NCBI GenBank assembly: GCA_903824785.1
Contig: CAIJYD010000091.1
Span: 1-64,000, forward strand
Length of the DNA stretch: 64,000 nucleotides
Source of the DNA: an uncultured Bacteroidota bacterium
GTDB taxonomy: Bacteria; Bacteroidota; Bacteroidia; Bacteroidales; VadinHA17
Direction: 5' to 3'
In this document: positions 27,532-36,861 of the stretch, piece after piece
Numbering within the stretch: position 1 is the stretch's first letter
Layout of the letters: every line of letters begins with the position of its first letter
The notes under the pieces: generated by a model
Told to the model about the DNA's origin: nothing
Database searches by the model: none
What the model saw: the letters and a program-made list of their open reading frames with translations, nothing else
Position numbers and translations under genes: made by a program

Positions 27532-28674
27532 GTGAGAACAACAAAATATATATTGTCATTATGTTTTTTTAATATGTTATCTGTGTATTGTTACACACAG
27601 GACAGCCTGAGCCTTAAAGGACAACTCTCGGCCTGGATGCTTTATAATGGAGCAAACGATCTTCCTTTTTACGCCGGGGGAAGATACATTCCGCAATTGA
27701 ACTATAACATGCGGCAAAAAAAGGAAACCCATATTGATTTTGAAGCTTCAGTCAACATTAATGGCAGTGCCGGTTTTCATCCTTTCGATACGATAGTCAC
27801 CACCGGGCGGATAAAACCTTACAGATTGTGGGCACGATATTCGACACAGCAATTTGAGGTTCGCGTAGGGCTTCAGAAAATAAACTTTGGCTCAGCCTCT
27901 CTTTTGAGGCCCCTTATGTGGTTCGATCAGGTTGATTCCCGCGATCCGCTAAGGCTTACTGATGGTGTCTGGGGTGTTCTGGGAAGATATTACTTCCTCA
28001 ATAATGCAAATATCTGGTTATGGGGTCTTTATGGCAATAAAGATCCAAAAGGGTGGGAACTTTCGGGCACTAACAGCCATTTTCCGGAGGCAGGCGGGAG
28101 GATCCAGCTACCGGTACCTGCAGGTGAAGCTGCACTATCATATCATTACCGGATAGCTGATACCAGAAACATGACAGGTATTGTTCCGCAATACAGTGAG
28201 GTAAAGGAAAACAGAATAGGATTCGATATTAAATTAGACCTGATTGTCGGATTATGGTTCGAAGCTTCCTGGGTAACAAAAGAGAGGAACCTGGGAATGT
28301 TCACTAATCAGGAAACAATTAATGCCGGACTGGACTATACCTTTGATATCGGCAACGGATTATATGCTGTTTATGAACAATTGTTTGCTGCCAATGATGG
28401 AAGGGCGTTCACATTTCAGAATACCTCCTCATTTTCTCTCCTCTCCCTTTCTTATCCGGCAGGCCTTTCTGACAATATCAGCGGAATAGTTTATTATGAC
28501 TGGAAGAATAACTGTTCCTATAATTTTCTGAACTGGCAAAAACAAATCAAAAACATAACATTATATTTTATGGGATACTGGAACCCCGAAGTTTACAATA
28601 TACCCTCACAGGGCACAGATCAAAACCTGTTTGGAGGAAGGGGAGTTCAGGTTATGGTTGTGCTGAATCATTAA
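27532..28674 (+). CDS. outer-membrane beta-barrel protein of an ABC envelope operon
   Basis: A 380-residue protein with a signal peptide (about 1-23, ending YCYTQ). The rest has alternating polar and hydrophobic residues with many Trp and Tyr, and it ends in a beta strand (GVQVMVVLNH) as a barrel should. It begins at a GTG at 27532; the signal peptide requires this start. It resembles porin-like or alginate-export-like barrels but I cannot name a family. It is the first gene of a five-gene operon with ABC transporter and LolA-like genes. Confidence 0.7.
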   Translation: MRTTKYILSLCFFNMLSVYCYTQDSLSLKGQLSAWMLYNGANDLPFYAGGRYIPQLNYNMRQKKETHIDFEASVNINGSAGFHPFDTIVTTGRIKPYRLWARYSTQQFEVRVGLQKINFGSASLLRPLMWFDQVDSRDPLRLTDGVWGVLGRYYFLNNANIWLWGLYGNKDPKGWELSGTNSHFPEAGGRIQLPVPAGEAALSYHYRIADTRNMTGIVPQYSEVKENRIGFDIKLDLIVGLWFEASWVTKERNLGMFTNQETINAGLDYTFDIGNGLYAVYEQLFAANDGRAFTFQNTSSFSLLSLSYPAGLSDNISGIVYYDWKNNCSYNFLNWQKQIKNITLYFMGYWNPEVYNIPSQGTDQNLFGGRGVQVMVVLNH

Positions 28675-28685
28675 TACAGAATAAT

Positions 28686-29411
28686 ATGGAAAACGATTCA
28701 ATTATTAAAATTGAAAAACTTATCAAACGTTTCCCGGTAGGCAAGACCGAATTTACTGCACTTAACGGCATAAGTGCAAGTTTTGGCAGGGGAGAGTTTG
28801 CCGGGCTTGCAGGGCCTAGCGGATCAGGAAAAACAACACTCCTGAATATTATCGGTTCTCTTGATTCCCCTTCCGAAGGAGATGTGGATGTGCTCGGCAA
28901 TTCAGTCAGCTCTCTCACTCATAAACAATCTGCAAAACTCAGGAACCGGCATATCGGGTTCATCTTTCAGACTTACAACCTTCTGCCTGTTTATACTGTT
29001 TTTGAGAATGTTGAGTTTGCACTGTTATTGCAAAAGCTTTCCAGGTCAGAAAGAAAAAAGGCAGTTATGGATGCCCTTGAGTGGGTCGGACTGACAGACA
29101 AGGTGAAGTCAAGACCTTCAATGCTTTCGGGAGGTGAATGTCAGCGTGTGGCAATTGCACGCGCTATGGTAAAGCGTCCCGACATTGTACTTGCTGACGA
29201 GCCAACTGCAAACCTCGACTCAAAAAACTCCCATCATATAATTCAGACTATGAAAAATCTGAGCAGGGAGCTTAAAACGACATTTATTTTTGCCACACAC
29301 GATGAAAAGGTAATGCAGTATCTTGATCGTATTATCTCACTTGAAGATGGTAAAATAGTTAAGGATGATGTTAAAACTGATTCAAAACCCCAAGATCATG
29401 TTAGCATTTAA
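28686..29411 (+). CDS. LolD/MacB-type ABC transporter ATPase
   Basis: A 241-residue ATP-binding subunit. Walker A is GPSGSGKTT, the Q loop is in FIFQTYNLLPVYT, the signature is LSGGECQRVAIARA and Walker B is DIVLADEPTANLD. This subgroup powers mechanotransmission transporters (LolCDE, MacB, FtsEX) that extract or move envelope substrates and do not transport across the membrane in the usual way. It begins 11 bases after the barrel gene and overlaps the next permease gene by 14 bases. Confidence 0.93.
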   Translation: MENDSIIKIEKLIKRFPVGKTEFTALNGISASFGRGEFAGLAGPSGSGKTTLLNIIGSLDSPSEGDVDVLGNSVSSLTHKQSAKLRNRHIGFIFQTYNLLPVYTVFENVEFALLLQKLSRSERKKAVMDALEWVGLTDKVKSRPSMLSGGECQRVAIARAMVKRPDIVLADEPTANLDSKNSHHIIQTMKNLSRELKTTFIFATHDEKVMQYLDRIISLEDGKIVKDDVKTDSKPQDHVSI

Positions 29412-30564
29412 ACTGGCTTTTAAAAACCTGATGGGAGCAGGGTTGAGGACCTGGCTGAATGTATCGGTTCTATCTCTGGCCTTTGTAATTATCCTCTTTT
29501 ATAATGGGATGATCGACGGATGGAACAGGCAAAGTCGCCGCGACACGATAGAATGGGAAACAGGAAAAGGACAATTCTGGCTTCCTGAGTATGACCGTTA
29601 TGATGCCTATACTATCAAAGATGCTCACTCACCTCTTTCGGAAGAAATTCAGGCTGAAGTGAAAAAGAAAACCCTGGCACCCGTTCTGATAGCTCAGGCC
29701 ACCGCATTTCCGCAGGGACGAATGCAGGGAGTCATTCTCAGGGGTGTCGATCCGGAGCAGACAGTCCTTAAACTTCCGGCTTCTGCTTTAGCCGCTTCCG
29801 GGGATACTGATTATGCCATTATAGGAAAGAGAATGGCCGAAACGGCTAAGCTTGGCGTTGGCGACAGGTTGCTTATACGGTGGCGCGACAAGAATGGGAC
29901 CTTTGATGCACGCGAGATTCAGATCGCTTCAATATTCAAATGTGATGTCCCGATGGTTGACAAAGGACAGATCTATCTTCGTCTGGATGTACTTCAGAAA
30001 ATGATGGGAATGGAAAATGAGGCGACCCTGCTGGTTGCAGGCAGCGGCTTCGGGAACAAAACTTTACAGAACTGGGAATTCAAAGACACAGGATTTCTCC
30101 TTTCAGACATTGACAAGATTATCCAGACTAAAAAGGGAGGAGGATCAATAATTGAAGGGCTGTTACTGATTATTGCCCTGATCGCAATTTTCGACACACA
30201 GGTTTTATCTATTTTTCGCCGTCAGAAAGAGATTGGAACCTATATTGCTTTAGGTATGACAAGAACAGAGGTTGTAGGGATTTTTACTGTTGAAGGAGCT
30301 GCCCACAGTATTCTGGCAACCCTCCTTGGAGCCGTTTATGGGATTCCATTTTTTTTGCTGCTCGGCAATGTTGGCATCTCAATGAAAGCAGCTCAGATGA
30401 CCGATATTCCCATATCTGAAACTATCTATCCCTACTATAGCTTAAGCCTCATCCTTGTAACAATAATCCTCGTGGTAATATCTGCAACAATTGTCAGTTA
30501 TCTTCCAGCCAGGAGAATTTCGAAAATGAAACCAACAGATGCACTTAAAGGTAAACTGCAATGA
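29398..30564 (+). CDS. FtsX/MacB-type ABC permease, first of pair
   Basis: A 388-residue permease from the ATG at 29398; an upstream ATG at 29365 would add 11 unlikely residues. One N-terminal transmembrane segment, a periplasmic MacB_PCD-type domain (about 45-240) and three C-terminal segments (about 255-380) give the FtsX topology. It pairs with the next permease, which it overlaps by four bases, as LolC pairs with LolE. Confidence 0.88.
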   Translation: MLAFKLAFKNLMGAGLRTWLNVSVLSLAFVIILFYNGMIDGWNRQSRRDTIEWETGKGQFWLPEYDRYDAYTIKDAHSPLSEEIQAEVKKKTLAPVLIAQATAFPQGRMQGVILRGVDPEQTVLKLPASALAASGDTDYAIIGKRMAETAKLGVGDRLLIRWRDKNGTFDAREIQIASIFKCDVPMVDKGQIYLRLDVLQKMMGMENEATLLVAGSGFGNKTLQNWEFKDTGFLLSDIDKIIQTKKGGGSIIEGLLLIIALIAIFDTQVLSIFRRQKEIGTYIALGMTRTEVVGIFTVEGAAHSILATLLGAVYGIPFFLLLGNVGISMKAAQMTDIPISETIYPYYSLSLILVTIILVVISATIVSYLPARRISKMKPTDALKGKLQ

Positions 30565-31835
30565 TAAAATTTCTGATTAAAGGGATCCTCAGAGACAGAA
30601 GCCGGAGCCTGCTACCGGTATTGGTTGTGGCAACCGGAGTGTTTCTTACTGTATTCATGAGTGCTTTTTTGAAAGGTATTTTTAATGATATAACTGATAT
30701 TAATGCCAGATTTACTACGGGCCATGTTAAAATACTTACCCGGGCTTACGCTGAAAATAAAGATCAGGTACCCAACGACCTGGCTTTGATGGATGTTGGG
30801 AAACTGTTAACCAGGCTCCAGGCCGATTATCCTTATATGGAATGGGTTGAGCGGATTCACACAGGCGGACTGATTGATGTTCCCGATTCTCTGGGAGAAA
30901 CAAGAGGACAGGGTCAGGCAATAGGGACAGCTGTTGACCTTCTCTCTCCCGGCACAATTGAGCCTGACAGGATGAACATAAAGAAATCCAACGTAAAAGG
31001 CTCAATGCCGGCAAAACATGGAGAAGCACTTATTAGCGATGATTTTGCTGAAAGATTCAATGTGTCGGCAGGGGATAACGTAACACTGTTTGGCGCTACC
31101 ATGAATGGGAGTATGATGTTTAAGACATTTACGGTTAGCGGTACCCTGAAATTCGGCAATACAATTCTCGACCGTGGTGCAATTTTTATGGACATACGCG
31201 ATGCCCGTCAGGCTCTTGATATGGATGATGCAGCAAGTGAAGTTCTGGGATATTTCAAGGATGGGATTTACGATGATATTAAAGCACAGCAACTTCAAGC
31301 TTCGTTCGTTTCAAAATATACAGTGGAAGGAGATGATTTTTCCCCTCAGATGTTCAGGCTTGCAGAGCAGGACGGATTGGGAGATTATCTCAAGCTGGCG
31401 GAGAGCGCCGGCTCTGTTATGGCCTTTATTTTTGTTATTGCAATGTCGATCGTACTTTGGAATACGGGCCTTCTTGGTGGTTTAAGAAGGTATAGTGAAT
31501 TTGGAATCCGGCTTGCTTTGGGTGAAGAGAAAAAACATATTTACAAAACAACGATTTATGAAGCAATAGTAATTGGTGTTATCGGTTCCGGTATCGGTAC
31601 AGGAGTTGGTCTGGGAGCGGCCTTCTATATGCAGAGATATGGGCTGGATATATCGGGCATCACCAATAATATAGGCATGATGCTGCCATCGGTGTACAGG
31701 GCTGAAGTAACACCGGCTTTGTTTTATATCGGCTTTTTCCCGGGATTGATTGCAACTGTACTAGGAAGTGCCCTGGCCGGTTTTGCCATCTATAAAAGAA
31801 AAACAGCGCAATTGTTTCATGAGCTGGAGGTATAG
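30561..31835 (+). CDS. FtsX/MacB-type ABC permease, second of pair
   Basis: A 424-residue protein with the same architecture as its neighbour: N-terminal segment, large periplasmic domain and three C-terminal segments (LAESAGSVMAFIFVIAMSIV and later). It should form a heterodimer with the first permease and the LolD-like ATPase. The ATGA overlap shows translational coupling. The cargo is unknown; the LolA-like protein downstream suggests lipid or lipoprotein. Confidence 0.88.
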   Translation: MIKFLIKGILRDRSRSLLPVLVVATGVFLTVFMSAFLKGIFNDITDINARFTTGHVKILTRAYAENKDQVPNDLALMDVGKLLTRLQADYPYMEWVERIHTGGLIDVPDSLGETRGQGQAIGTAVDLLSPGTIEPDRMNIKKSNVKGSMPAKHGEALISDDFAERFNVSAGDNVTLFGATMNGSMMFKTFTVSGTLKFGNTILDRGAIFMDIRDARQALDMDDAASEVLGYFKDGIYDDIKAQQLQASFVSKYTVEGDDFSPQMFRLAEQDGLGDYLKLAESAGSVMAFIFVIAMSIVLWNTGLLGGLRRYSEFGIRLALGEEKKHIYKTTIYEAIVIGVIGSGIGTGVGLGAAFYMQRYGLDISGITNNIGMMLPSVYRAEVTPALFYIGFFPGLIATVLGSALAGFAIYKRKTAQLFHELEV

Positions 31836-31892
31836 GGCTATTCCCCGGAAAATAATTATCAACTCAAAGCAGGTAAAAATAAACAGAGAATT

Positions 31893-32624
31893 ATGAAAAA
31901 AATATTTTTGATGGTCGCTTCTGCATTATTATTGAGTTTCTCCCTCCCCGATGCAAATATGATCCTCGACAAGGTTGATAAGAACATGTCGTCTAAGAAC
32001 AGGATTTTTGAATCGGAGATGATTATCCACGGACGCCGGACCAGCCGGACTATAACTTCGATATCTTATTCGGCAGGCAACAAACAATCTTTTACGGAGT
32101 ACCTCTCTCCTCCCCGCGAACAGGGAACAAAGATGCTTAAGCTGGATAATCAGTTGTGGATCTATTCCCCTTCAACAGACAGGATAATCCAGATCTCGGG
32201 GCATATGTTGAGGCAGTCGGTTATGGGTTCTGATTTGTCGTATGAAGATATGATGGACGACCGGAAGCTTACAGAGATCTATTCAGCTAAAGTCACAGGT
32301 AATGAGACTATTGATGGTAGAAATACATACATCCTGGAATTAGTAGCCAAAGTAGAGGATGTTGCGTATCATTCCCAGAAGATCTGGGTGGATACAGAAC
32401 GATTTGTACCGCTGAGGCAGGAGATGTTTGCAAAGAGCGGTCAGTTGCTAAAGCAGACAACACTGTCGGATGTTAAACAGGTGCAGGGGCGCTGGTTCCC
32501 GATGAGGATGGTTTACAAAGATGTATTAAAGGAGGGAAGCGGAACTGAATTCCGGATTACAAGTGCCAAATTCGATCAGGTTATCCCCGAATATATCTTT
32601 AGCAAGGCTGCTTTAAAACAATAG
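31893..32624 (+). CDS. LolA-like outer membrane lipoprotein-sorting protein
   Basis: A 243-residue exported protein of the COG2834 family. A short signal peptide (about 1-18) is followed by the half-barrel fold with FTEYLSPPREQGTKMLKLDNQLWIYSP in segments and SDLSYEDMMDDRKL, both typical. Such proteins carry lipid-like cargo across the periplasm. With the ABC pair and the barrel it would complete a path from inner to outer membrane. It ends the operon. Confidence 0.88.
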   Translation: MKKIFLMVASALLLSFSLPDANMILDKVDKNMSSKNRIFESEMIIHGRRTSRTITSISYSAGNKQSFTEYLSPPREQGTKMLKLDNQLWIYSPSTDRIIQISGHMLRQSVMGSDLSYEDMMDDRKLTEIYSAKVTGNETIDGRNTYILELVAKVEDVAYHSQKIWVDTERFVPLRQEMFAKSGQLLKQTTLSDVKQVQGRWFPMRMVYKDVLKEGSGTEFRITSAKFDQVIPEYIFSKAALKQ

Positions 32625-32759
32625 AGTCAGCCTTATTTACAGGAGACACGAAAAGATCTGTTGTGAACCAAATAACAGATTAACGTGTTGTAATAAAAGA
32701 TTCTGCCAGCTTATCAATCCATGACAATAATATAAATTTATGACTTAATACTACTTAAA

Positions 32760-33407
32760 ATGAAAGCAATAATAATAGGAGCAACCGGGTTAGTCGGAAA
32801 CCTGATTTTGAAAGAAGTGCTGAATGACCCCGATTTTTCAGAAGTGAGAATTTTTGTGAGAAAAGAGACAGGAATAACCGATCCCAAGCTGAAAGAAATT
32901 GTGAGTCCCATGAATGACATTGTTTCCCTGGCTTCTGAAATTCATGGAGATGTGCTTTTTAATGCCTTGGGAACAACGATAAAAAAAGCCGGTAGCCAGT
33001 CAGAACAGCAACGAATAGACAGAGATTTACCTGTGACTTTTGCCAGAATTGCTTCAGAAAACGGCGCTAAAATCATGTTGAATGTTTCAAGTGTAGGTGC
33101 AAGTATTAAGGGGGGATTCTATTTAAAAACGAAAGCGGAGATGGAACAAGGAACAGAGAAATTCTTCCCTCAATCCACGTTCCATTTCAGACCGGGATTT
33201 TTGATTGGGAAAAGGAAAGAATTCAGATTTGCTGAGAAAATGGCTTTCGGAGTGATGAAAGCCATAGATCCGATTCTGTCGGGATCGTCCAAGAAATACA
33301 GAAGCATGCCAGCAGATTTATTGGCAAAAGCAATGGTTGGGCTAAGTAAAAACCCTTCCGGCAAGTCAACTGTTTTATATTATCCGGAAATAATGGAGTG
33401 TATCTGA
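32760..33407 (+). CDS. NAD(P)-binding short-chain oxidoreductase-like protein
   Basis: A 215-residue Rossmann-fold protein. The nucleotide-binding loop is GATGLVGNLIL near the N terminus, and NALGTTIKKAGS and a YLKTKAEME segment follow. It belongs with the small NAD(P)H-binding or HTATIP2-like group, whose members act as reductases or as redox-linked regulators. The substrate is unknown. It is convergent with the RidA-like gene, 13 bases away. Confidence 0.8.
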   Translation: MKAIIIGATGLVGNLILKEVLNDPDFSEVRIFVRKETGITDPKLKEIVSPMNDIVSLASEIHGDVLFNALGTTIKKAGSQSEQQRIDRDLPVTFARIASENGAKIMLNVSSVGASIKGGFYLKTKAEMEQGTEKFFPQSTFHFRPGFLIGKRKEFRFAEKMAFGVMKAIDPILSGSSKKYRSMPADLLAKAMVGLSKNPSGKSTVLYYPEIMECI

Positions 33408-33420
33408 TCTGAAACGCCGT

Positions 33421-33915
33421 TTAATCAATATAGGCAATACAATCAATCTGAACCAGAATACCATCGCGGCCCATCTGATCAGCACCGGCTCCGCTATAGG
33501 AACGAACCGGTTTGGGATCAGGAAAAAAAGCGCCATAAACCTCATTAAGGGGTGCAATATTTTTATTCGGGTCAACAAGGGTCATATGCACTTTCAGAAC
33601 ATTTGCCATTGATGTTCCGGCTTTTTCCAGCATATTTTTCATGTCTGTGAGGGCACTGTTAATCTGAATTTTAATATCGCCTGGCTCAGTACGCCGGTTT
33701 GCATACCAGCCGCCAATTCCACTTACAAAAACAAGATGTCCCGATCTGATGCATAATGATAAGGGGCTCGTTGTTGGATATGTTCCGGGGATAGCAACTT
33801 TTTTCGGAGTCCATTCCTCATCCAGTTTTTCTGCTTTTTTTTCAGGAATAATAGTTCCCATAGCACCTCCTATTGGAAGCACAGCTAAATTTTTCAATAT
33901 TTCTCGGCGTTTCAT
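33421..33915 (-). CDS. exported RidA/YjgF-family protein
   Basis: A 164-residue protein whose last 125 residues form a RidA/L-PSP fold (GHLVFVSGIGG, DMKNMLEKAGTSMANVLKVHMTL, and QIDCIAYI at the end). RidA enzymes hydrolyse reactive enamine/imine intermediates. The N-terminal extension begins KRREILKNLAVLPIGGAMG, which looks like a Tat signal, unusual for a family that is normally cytosolic. The catalytic Arg near the C terminus is not obvious (KPVRSYSGAGADQM may hold it). Confidence 0.8.
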   Translation of the reverse strand: MKRREILKNLAVLPIGGAMGTIIPEKKAEKLDEEWTPKKVAIPGTYPTTSPLSLCIRSGHLVFVSGIGGWYANRRTEPGDIKIQINSALTDMKNMLEKAGTSMANVLKVHMTLVDPNKNIAPLNEVYGAFFPDPKPVRSYSGAGADQMGRDGILVQIDCIAYID

Positions 33916-34237
33916 ATTAATGATTTTAAAAAAATAACAGGTTTAAAAATTTTAATCAACCTCACCAAATCGCCCCCATCCCAACAAGACTTGTCTGCTG
34001 GGAGTAGCCTTTCCCGCAAAGTCAATCCCTTGTGGTTCCATCATACCATAAAAATCAAAATTAATCCATGATGAAATTACAAAGAATTAAGATTCGAATT
34101 GCATCAACTCTTTTTTTCATGATCATTCCATTATACAGCAAATTAGATTATCTTGTTATGTGAAAAAAGCAACAAGAACAGGAGCATGATATGTTCTTAA
34201 ATGGCAGGCAGTTAATCATTATAACATCAATATAATT
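33916..34237. other. divergent intergenic region
   Basis: About 320 bp between the RidA-like and the enolase-superfamily genes. I see no open reading frame, promoter match or stable hairpin that I can support. Confidence 0.4.
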
Positions 34238-35530
34238 ATGAAAACAACCCGGCGCAAATTCATTTCAACTACCATTGCTGGTGGTCTGGCAGCAGCAGTA
34301 TTACCATTATCATCTTGCGGAGCAGAAGCCCAAACCAAAAGTTCTTTTACAGATCTGAAATCAAGGTATGCAAAGCTTGATGAAATACTTAAAACGCCGG
34401 TACTTAAAACGCAGCTGTTTACTGCTCCGGTAATCATAGAGACCCTTGAACTTCTGCGCTTTGAAAACAGTTTTTTATGCAGGGTCCGTTCAAAAGATGG
34501 TGCTGTGGGAATCTCGGTTGGTCATAGTGACCTTTCTTCTCTTTTTCCGGTGTTTCTTAAAAAGCTGCAACCTTTTTTTATTGGTCAGGATGCCCGGGAA
34601 CTTGACCTAATTCTGGAAAAGGTTTATATCTATGGATTCAATTTCAGATATAATGGCATTACACTTGGGTTACCGCTGGCAACAATAGAATTTGCCATTC
34701 TCGATATGCTCGGACATATTGCCGATAAACCGGTAGGAGAGTTAATAGGAGAAATACATAATCCTGAAGTTGCTGTATATGTGGCTACTGAGTTCCGTGA
34801 AAAACCTCTTGAGGAGCATTTCGACCTGATAAAAAAAGCGGTAGCGGAATATGATACCAATGCACTTAAAATAAAGATAGGTTACCAGTATTCTTCCACG
34901 ACCGATATCCATTATGGTGGTATTCCCGGGAAGAGTGAAAAACTAATCCCTCTTCTTCGGCAGAACTATGGCGATAAAATGGCACTATATGCTGATTCAA
35001 ACGGTTACTATAGCGTAAATGAGGCCATACAAATTGGTAAACTTCTTGAAGAATATAAATACAGATATTTTGAAGAGCCTGTTATGTATGACCATTTTGA
35101 AGAGATCAAAGAGGTGGCAGATGCTCTTACTATACCTATTGCAAATGGTGAGCAGGATCAGAGTTTTGTCCATTTTCGATGGGCTATCGCAAATGATGGC
35201 CTTGACATCGTTCAGCCGGATATTTATTATTTCGGCGGCATGATCCGTGCAATTAAAGTAGCATTAATGGCCGATGCATTCGGGAAAACTATTGTTCCTC
35301 ATATGTCAGGCGGGGGGCTGGGATTTCTTTACAATTATATACTTGTTTCTGTCCTTCCCAATGCCGGTGAACATCACGAATTTAAGGGACTCGATACTTC
35401 AGTAATATTTGAGTGTCCGACATCGCCACTAAAAATTAAAGCAGGAAAGATTAAGGTTCCTACCGGCCCGGGGATGGGTGTTATAATTGACCCTGATTTT
35501 ATTAAAAAGCACCAAGTTTTAAAAATGTAA
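34238..35530 (+). CDS. Tat-exported enolase-superfamily protein (mandelate racemase/muconate lactonizing type)
   Basis: A 430-residue protein with the Tat-type start [15 protein letters not shown] and Cys at about residue 28. The barrel carries the KxK catalytic pair ([11 protein letters not shown]). Metal ligands follow in LYADSNGYY (Asp), FEEPV (Glu) and ANGEQ (Glu), and a late PHMSG segment. Family members abstract a proton alpha to a carboxylate (dehydratases, racemases, dipeptide epimerases). The substrate cannot be told from this sequence; export is unusual. Confidence 0.85.
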   Translation: MKTTRRKFISTTIAGGLAAAVLPLSSCGAEAQTKSSFTDLKSRYAKLDEILKTPVLKTQLFTAPVIIETLELLRFENSFLCRVRSKDGAVGISVGHSDLSSLFPVFLKKLQPFFIGQDARELDLILEKVYIYGFNFRYNGITLGLPLATIEFAILDMLGHIADKPVGELIGEIHNPEVAVYVATEFREKPLEEHFDLIKKAVAEYDTNALKIKIGYQYSSTTDIHYGGIPGKSEKLIPLLRQNYGDKMALYADSNGYYSVNEAIQIGKLLEEYKYRYFEEPVMYDHFEEIKEVADALTIPIANGEQDQSFVHFRWAIANDGLDIVQPDIYYFGGMIRAIKVALMADAFGKTIVPHMSGGGLGFLYNYILVSVLPNAGEHHEFKGLDTSVIFECPTSPLKIKAGKIKVPTGPGMGVIIDPDFIKKHQVLKM

Positions 35531-35662
35531 TACGAACCTGATTAATAAACTTCGTTGAGGGCTTCGTCTTTCAGCCCTGCACTATACGCCCTATGCTCTC
35601 TGCCCTGCGCTTTCAGCCCTGAGCTCATACCATCTTCTGCAGGAATAATGACGGATAGAGAG

Positions 35663-36844
35663 TTATTCAGTTTTATACTTCTGTTTTTCAGCAAAGATTG
35701 CATCAACCAGACCGTCCTGTGGTGCATCGGCTCCCAGCTGCCAGAACATAATACCACCAAGGCCCAGCCCGGCTGCATATTTTGTTTTAAGCCGGACCGA
35801 CATCGTGTCATCATAAGTAATGAAAACACTGTCTTTTGCACTATAGAGATACGGGGCTTTTGCAATGGGATCCCAGTAACGGACATAACCATTTTTGTTC
35901 TCAATTTCCTCCCTGATTCTGGAATAACCTGCACGACCTCTCCACCGGCCCCTGTTAAGCTGGTACAGACCGTTGTTTTCAGGAGGCACACCCTGCCATG
36001 CTCTGCCGGAAAAGTTTGAACCAATTACAATCTGGGATGGTTTCACTCCTTTATTAATAAGGTATGTTACAATCTTCTCTGTCGAAAAAGGTTTTGTTGA
36101 ATCGCCTTCCTCAATAATTTTGGCAGCAGCCGGAGTTCCCTGCAGATCTTCCATCTTTATCAGCCCAAGGTTTGTATGATGTGAAGTATAAGGATCATTG
36201 CCTCCTGCGAGATCGTACGACATAACATTTACATAATTCAGGCATTGCATCACTTTATCGAGTTCAATATGATCAAAAGCCTTTTCCCATCCGGCTCCGG
36301 CGAACGTCAGCACCAGGTTGTCGCAGATGGTATTCATCCCTTGGCGGAGGTCGCACATCAGGGCTGTGAAATTCTCCTTATCCTCAGGGATGTATGGATT
36401 GCCCATGCCCGACAGTCCGGGGTATTCCCAATCTATATCAATTCCGTCAATTTTATATTGCTTAATGAACTTAACCACGCTCTCTACAAACTTCTTCCTG
36501 GTTTCCGGAGTCCTGGCCATCTCTGAAAAGCCGCCCGATCCGGCCCAGCCACCACATGCTACCATGACCTTAAGATCAGGATTCTTTTTTTTCTGTTTGA
36601 CAAGTATTTTCAGCATCATGCCCAAAGTATCAACGGGGAATTTCATTTCACCATCAATCACCTCGGTAAAGGAGAAGATAATGTGAGTAAGCTTGTCGTA
36701 AGGAAGCGTTTCGGGCTTGAAATTTTGCCAGCGGGTGTAATAATAAGCCATTACCTGAACTCCTTTTTCATCTGGTTTGCGTCTGTGACAAGAGAGGAAA
36801 AGAACAGAGATAAGAACAATTGATAAAATGACGGATCTTTTCAT
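35663..36844 (-). CDS. GH18 chitinase-like lipoprotein
   Basis: A 393-residue protein with lipobox VLFLSC near residue 19 and a GH18 barrel. The catalytic motif is DGIDIDWEYPG (DxxDxDxE intact), preceded by KVMVACGGW and followed by NVMSYDLAG and a late GGIMFWQLGADAP. It should cleave chitin or a related beta-1,4-GlcNAc polymer, or the core of N-glycans. It is 17 bases downstream of the GH9 gene on the same strand and probably co-expressed. Confidence 0.93.
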   Translation of the reverse strand: MKRSVILSIVLISVLFLSCHRRKPDEKGVQVMAYYYTRWQNFKPETLPYDKLTHIIFSFTEVIDGEMKFPVDTLGMMLKILVKQKKKNPDLKVMVACGGWAGSGGFSEMARTPETRKKFVESVVKFIKQYKIDGIDIDWEYPGLSGMGNPYIPEDKENFTALMCDLRQGMNTICDNLVLTFAGAGWEKAFDHIELDKVMQCLNYVNVMSYDLAGGNDPYTSHHTNLGLIKMEDLQGTPAAAKIIEEGDSTKPFSTEKIVTYLINKGVKPSQIVIGSNFSGRAWQGVPPENNGLYQLNRGRWRGRAGYSRIREEIENKNGYVRYWDPIAKAPYLYSAKDSVFITYDDTMSVRLKTKYAAGLGLGGIMFWQLGADAPQDGLVDAIFAEKQKYKTE

Positions 36845-36861
36845 TTGGTTAAACGTTTAAA

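Noticed and set aside
35542-36024. A 160-codon minus-strand frame beside the GH18 gene
   Set aside because: It overlaps the GH18 catalytic-domain coding sequence in another frame and lacks any recognisable domain; the GH18 frame carries the DxxDxDxE motif.
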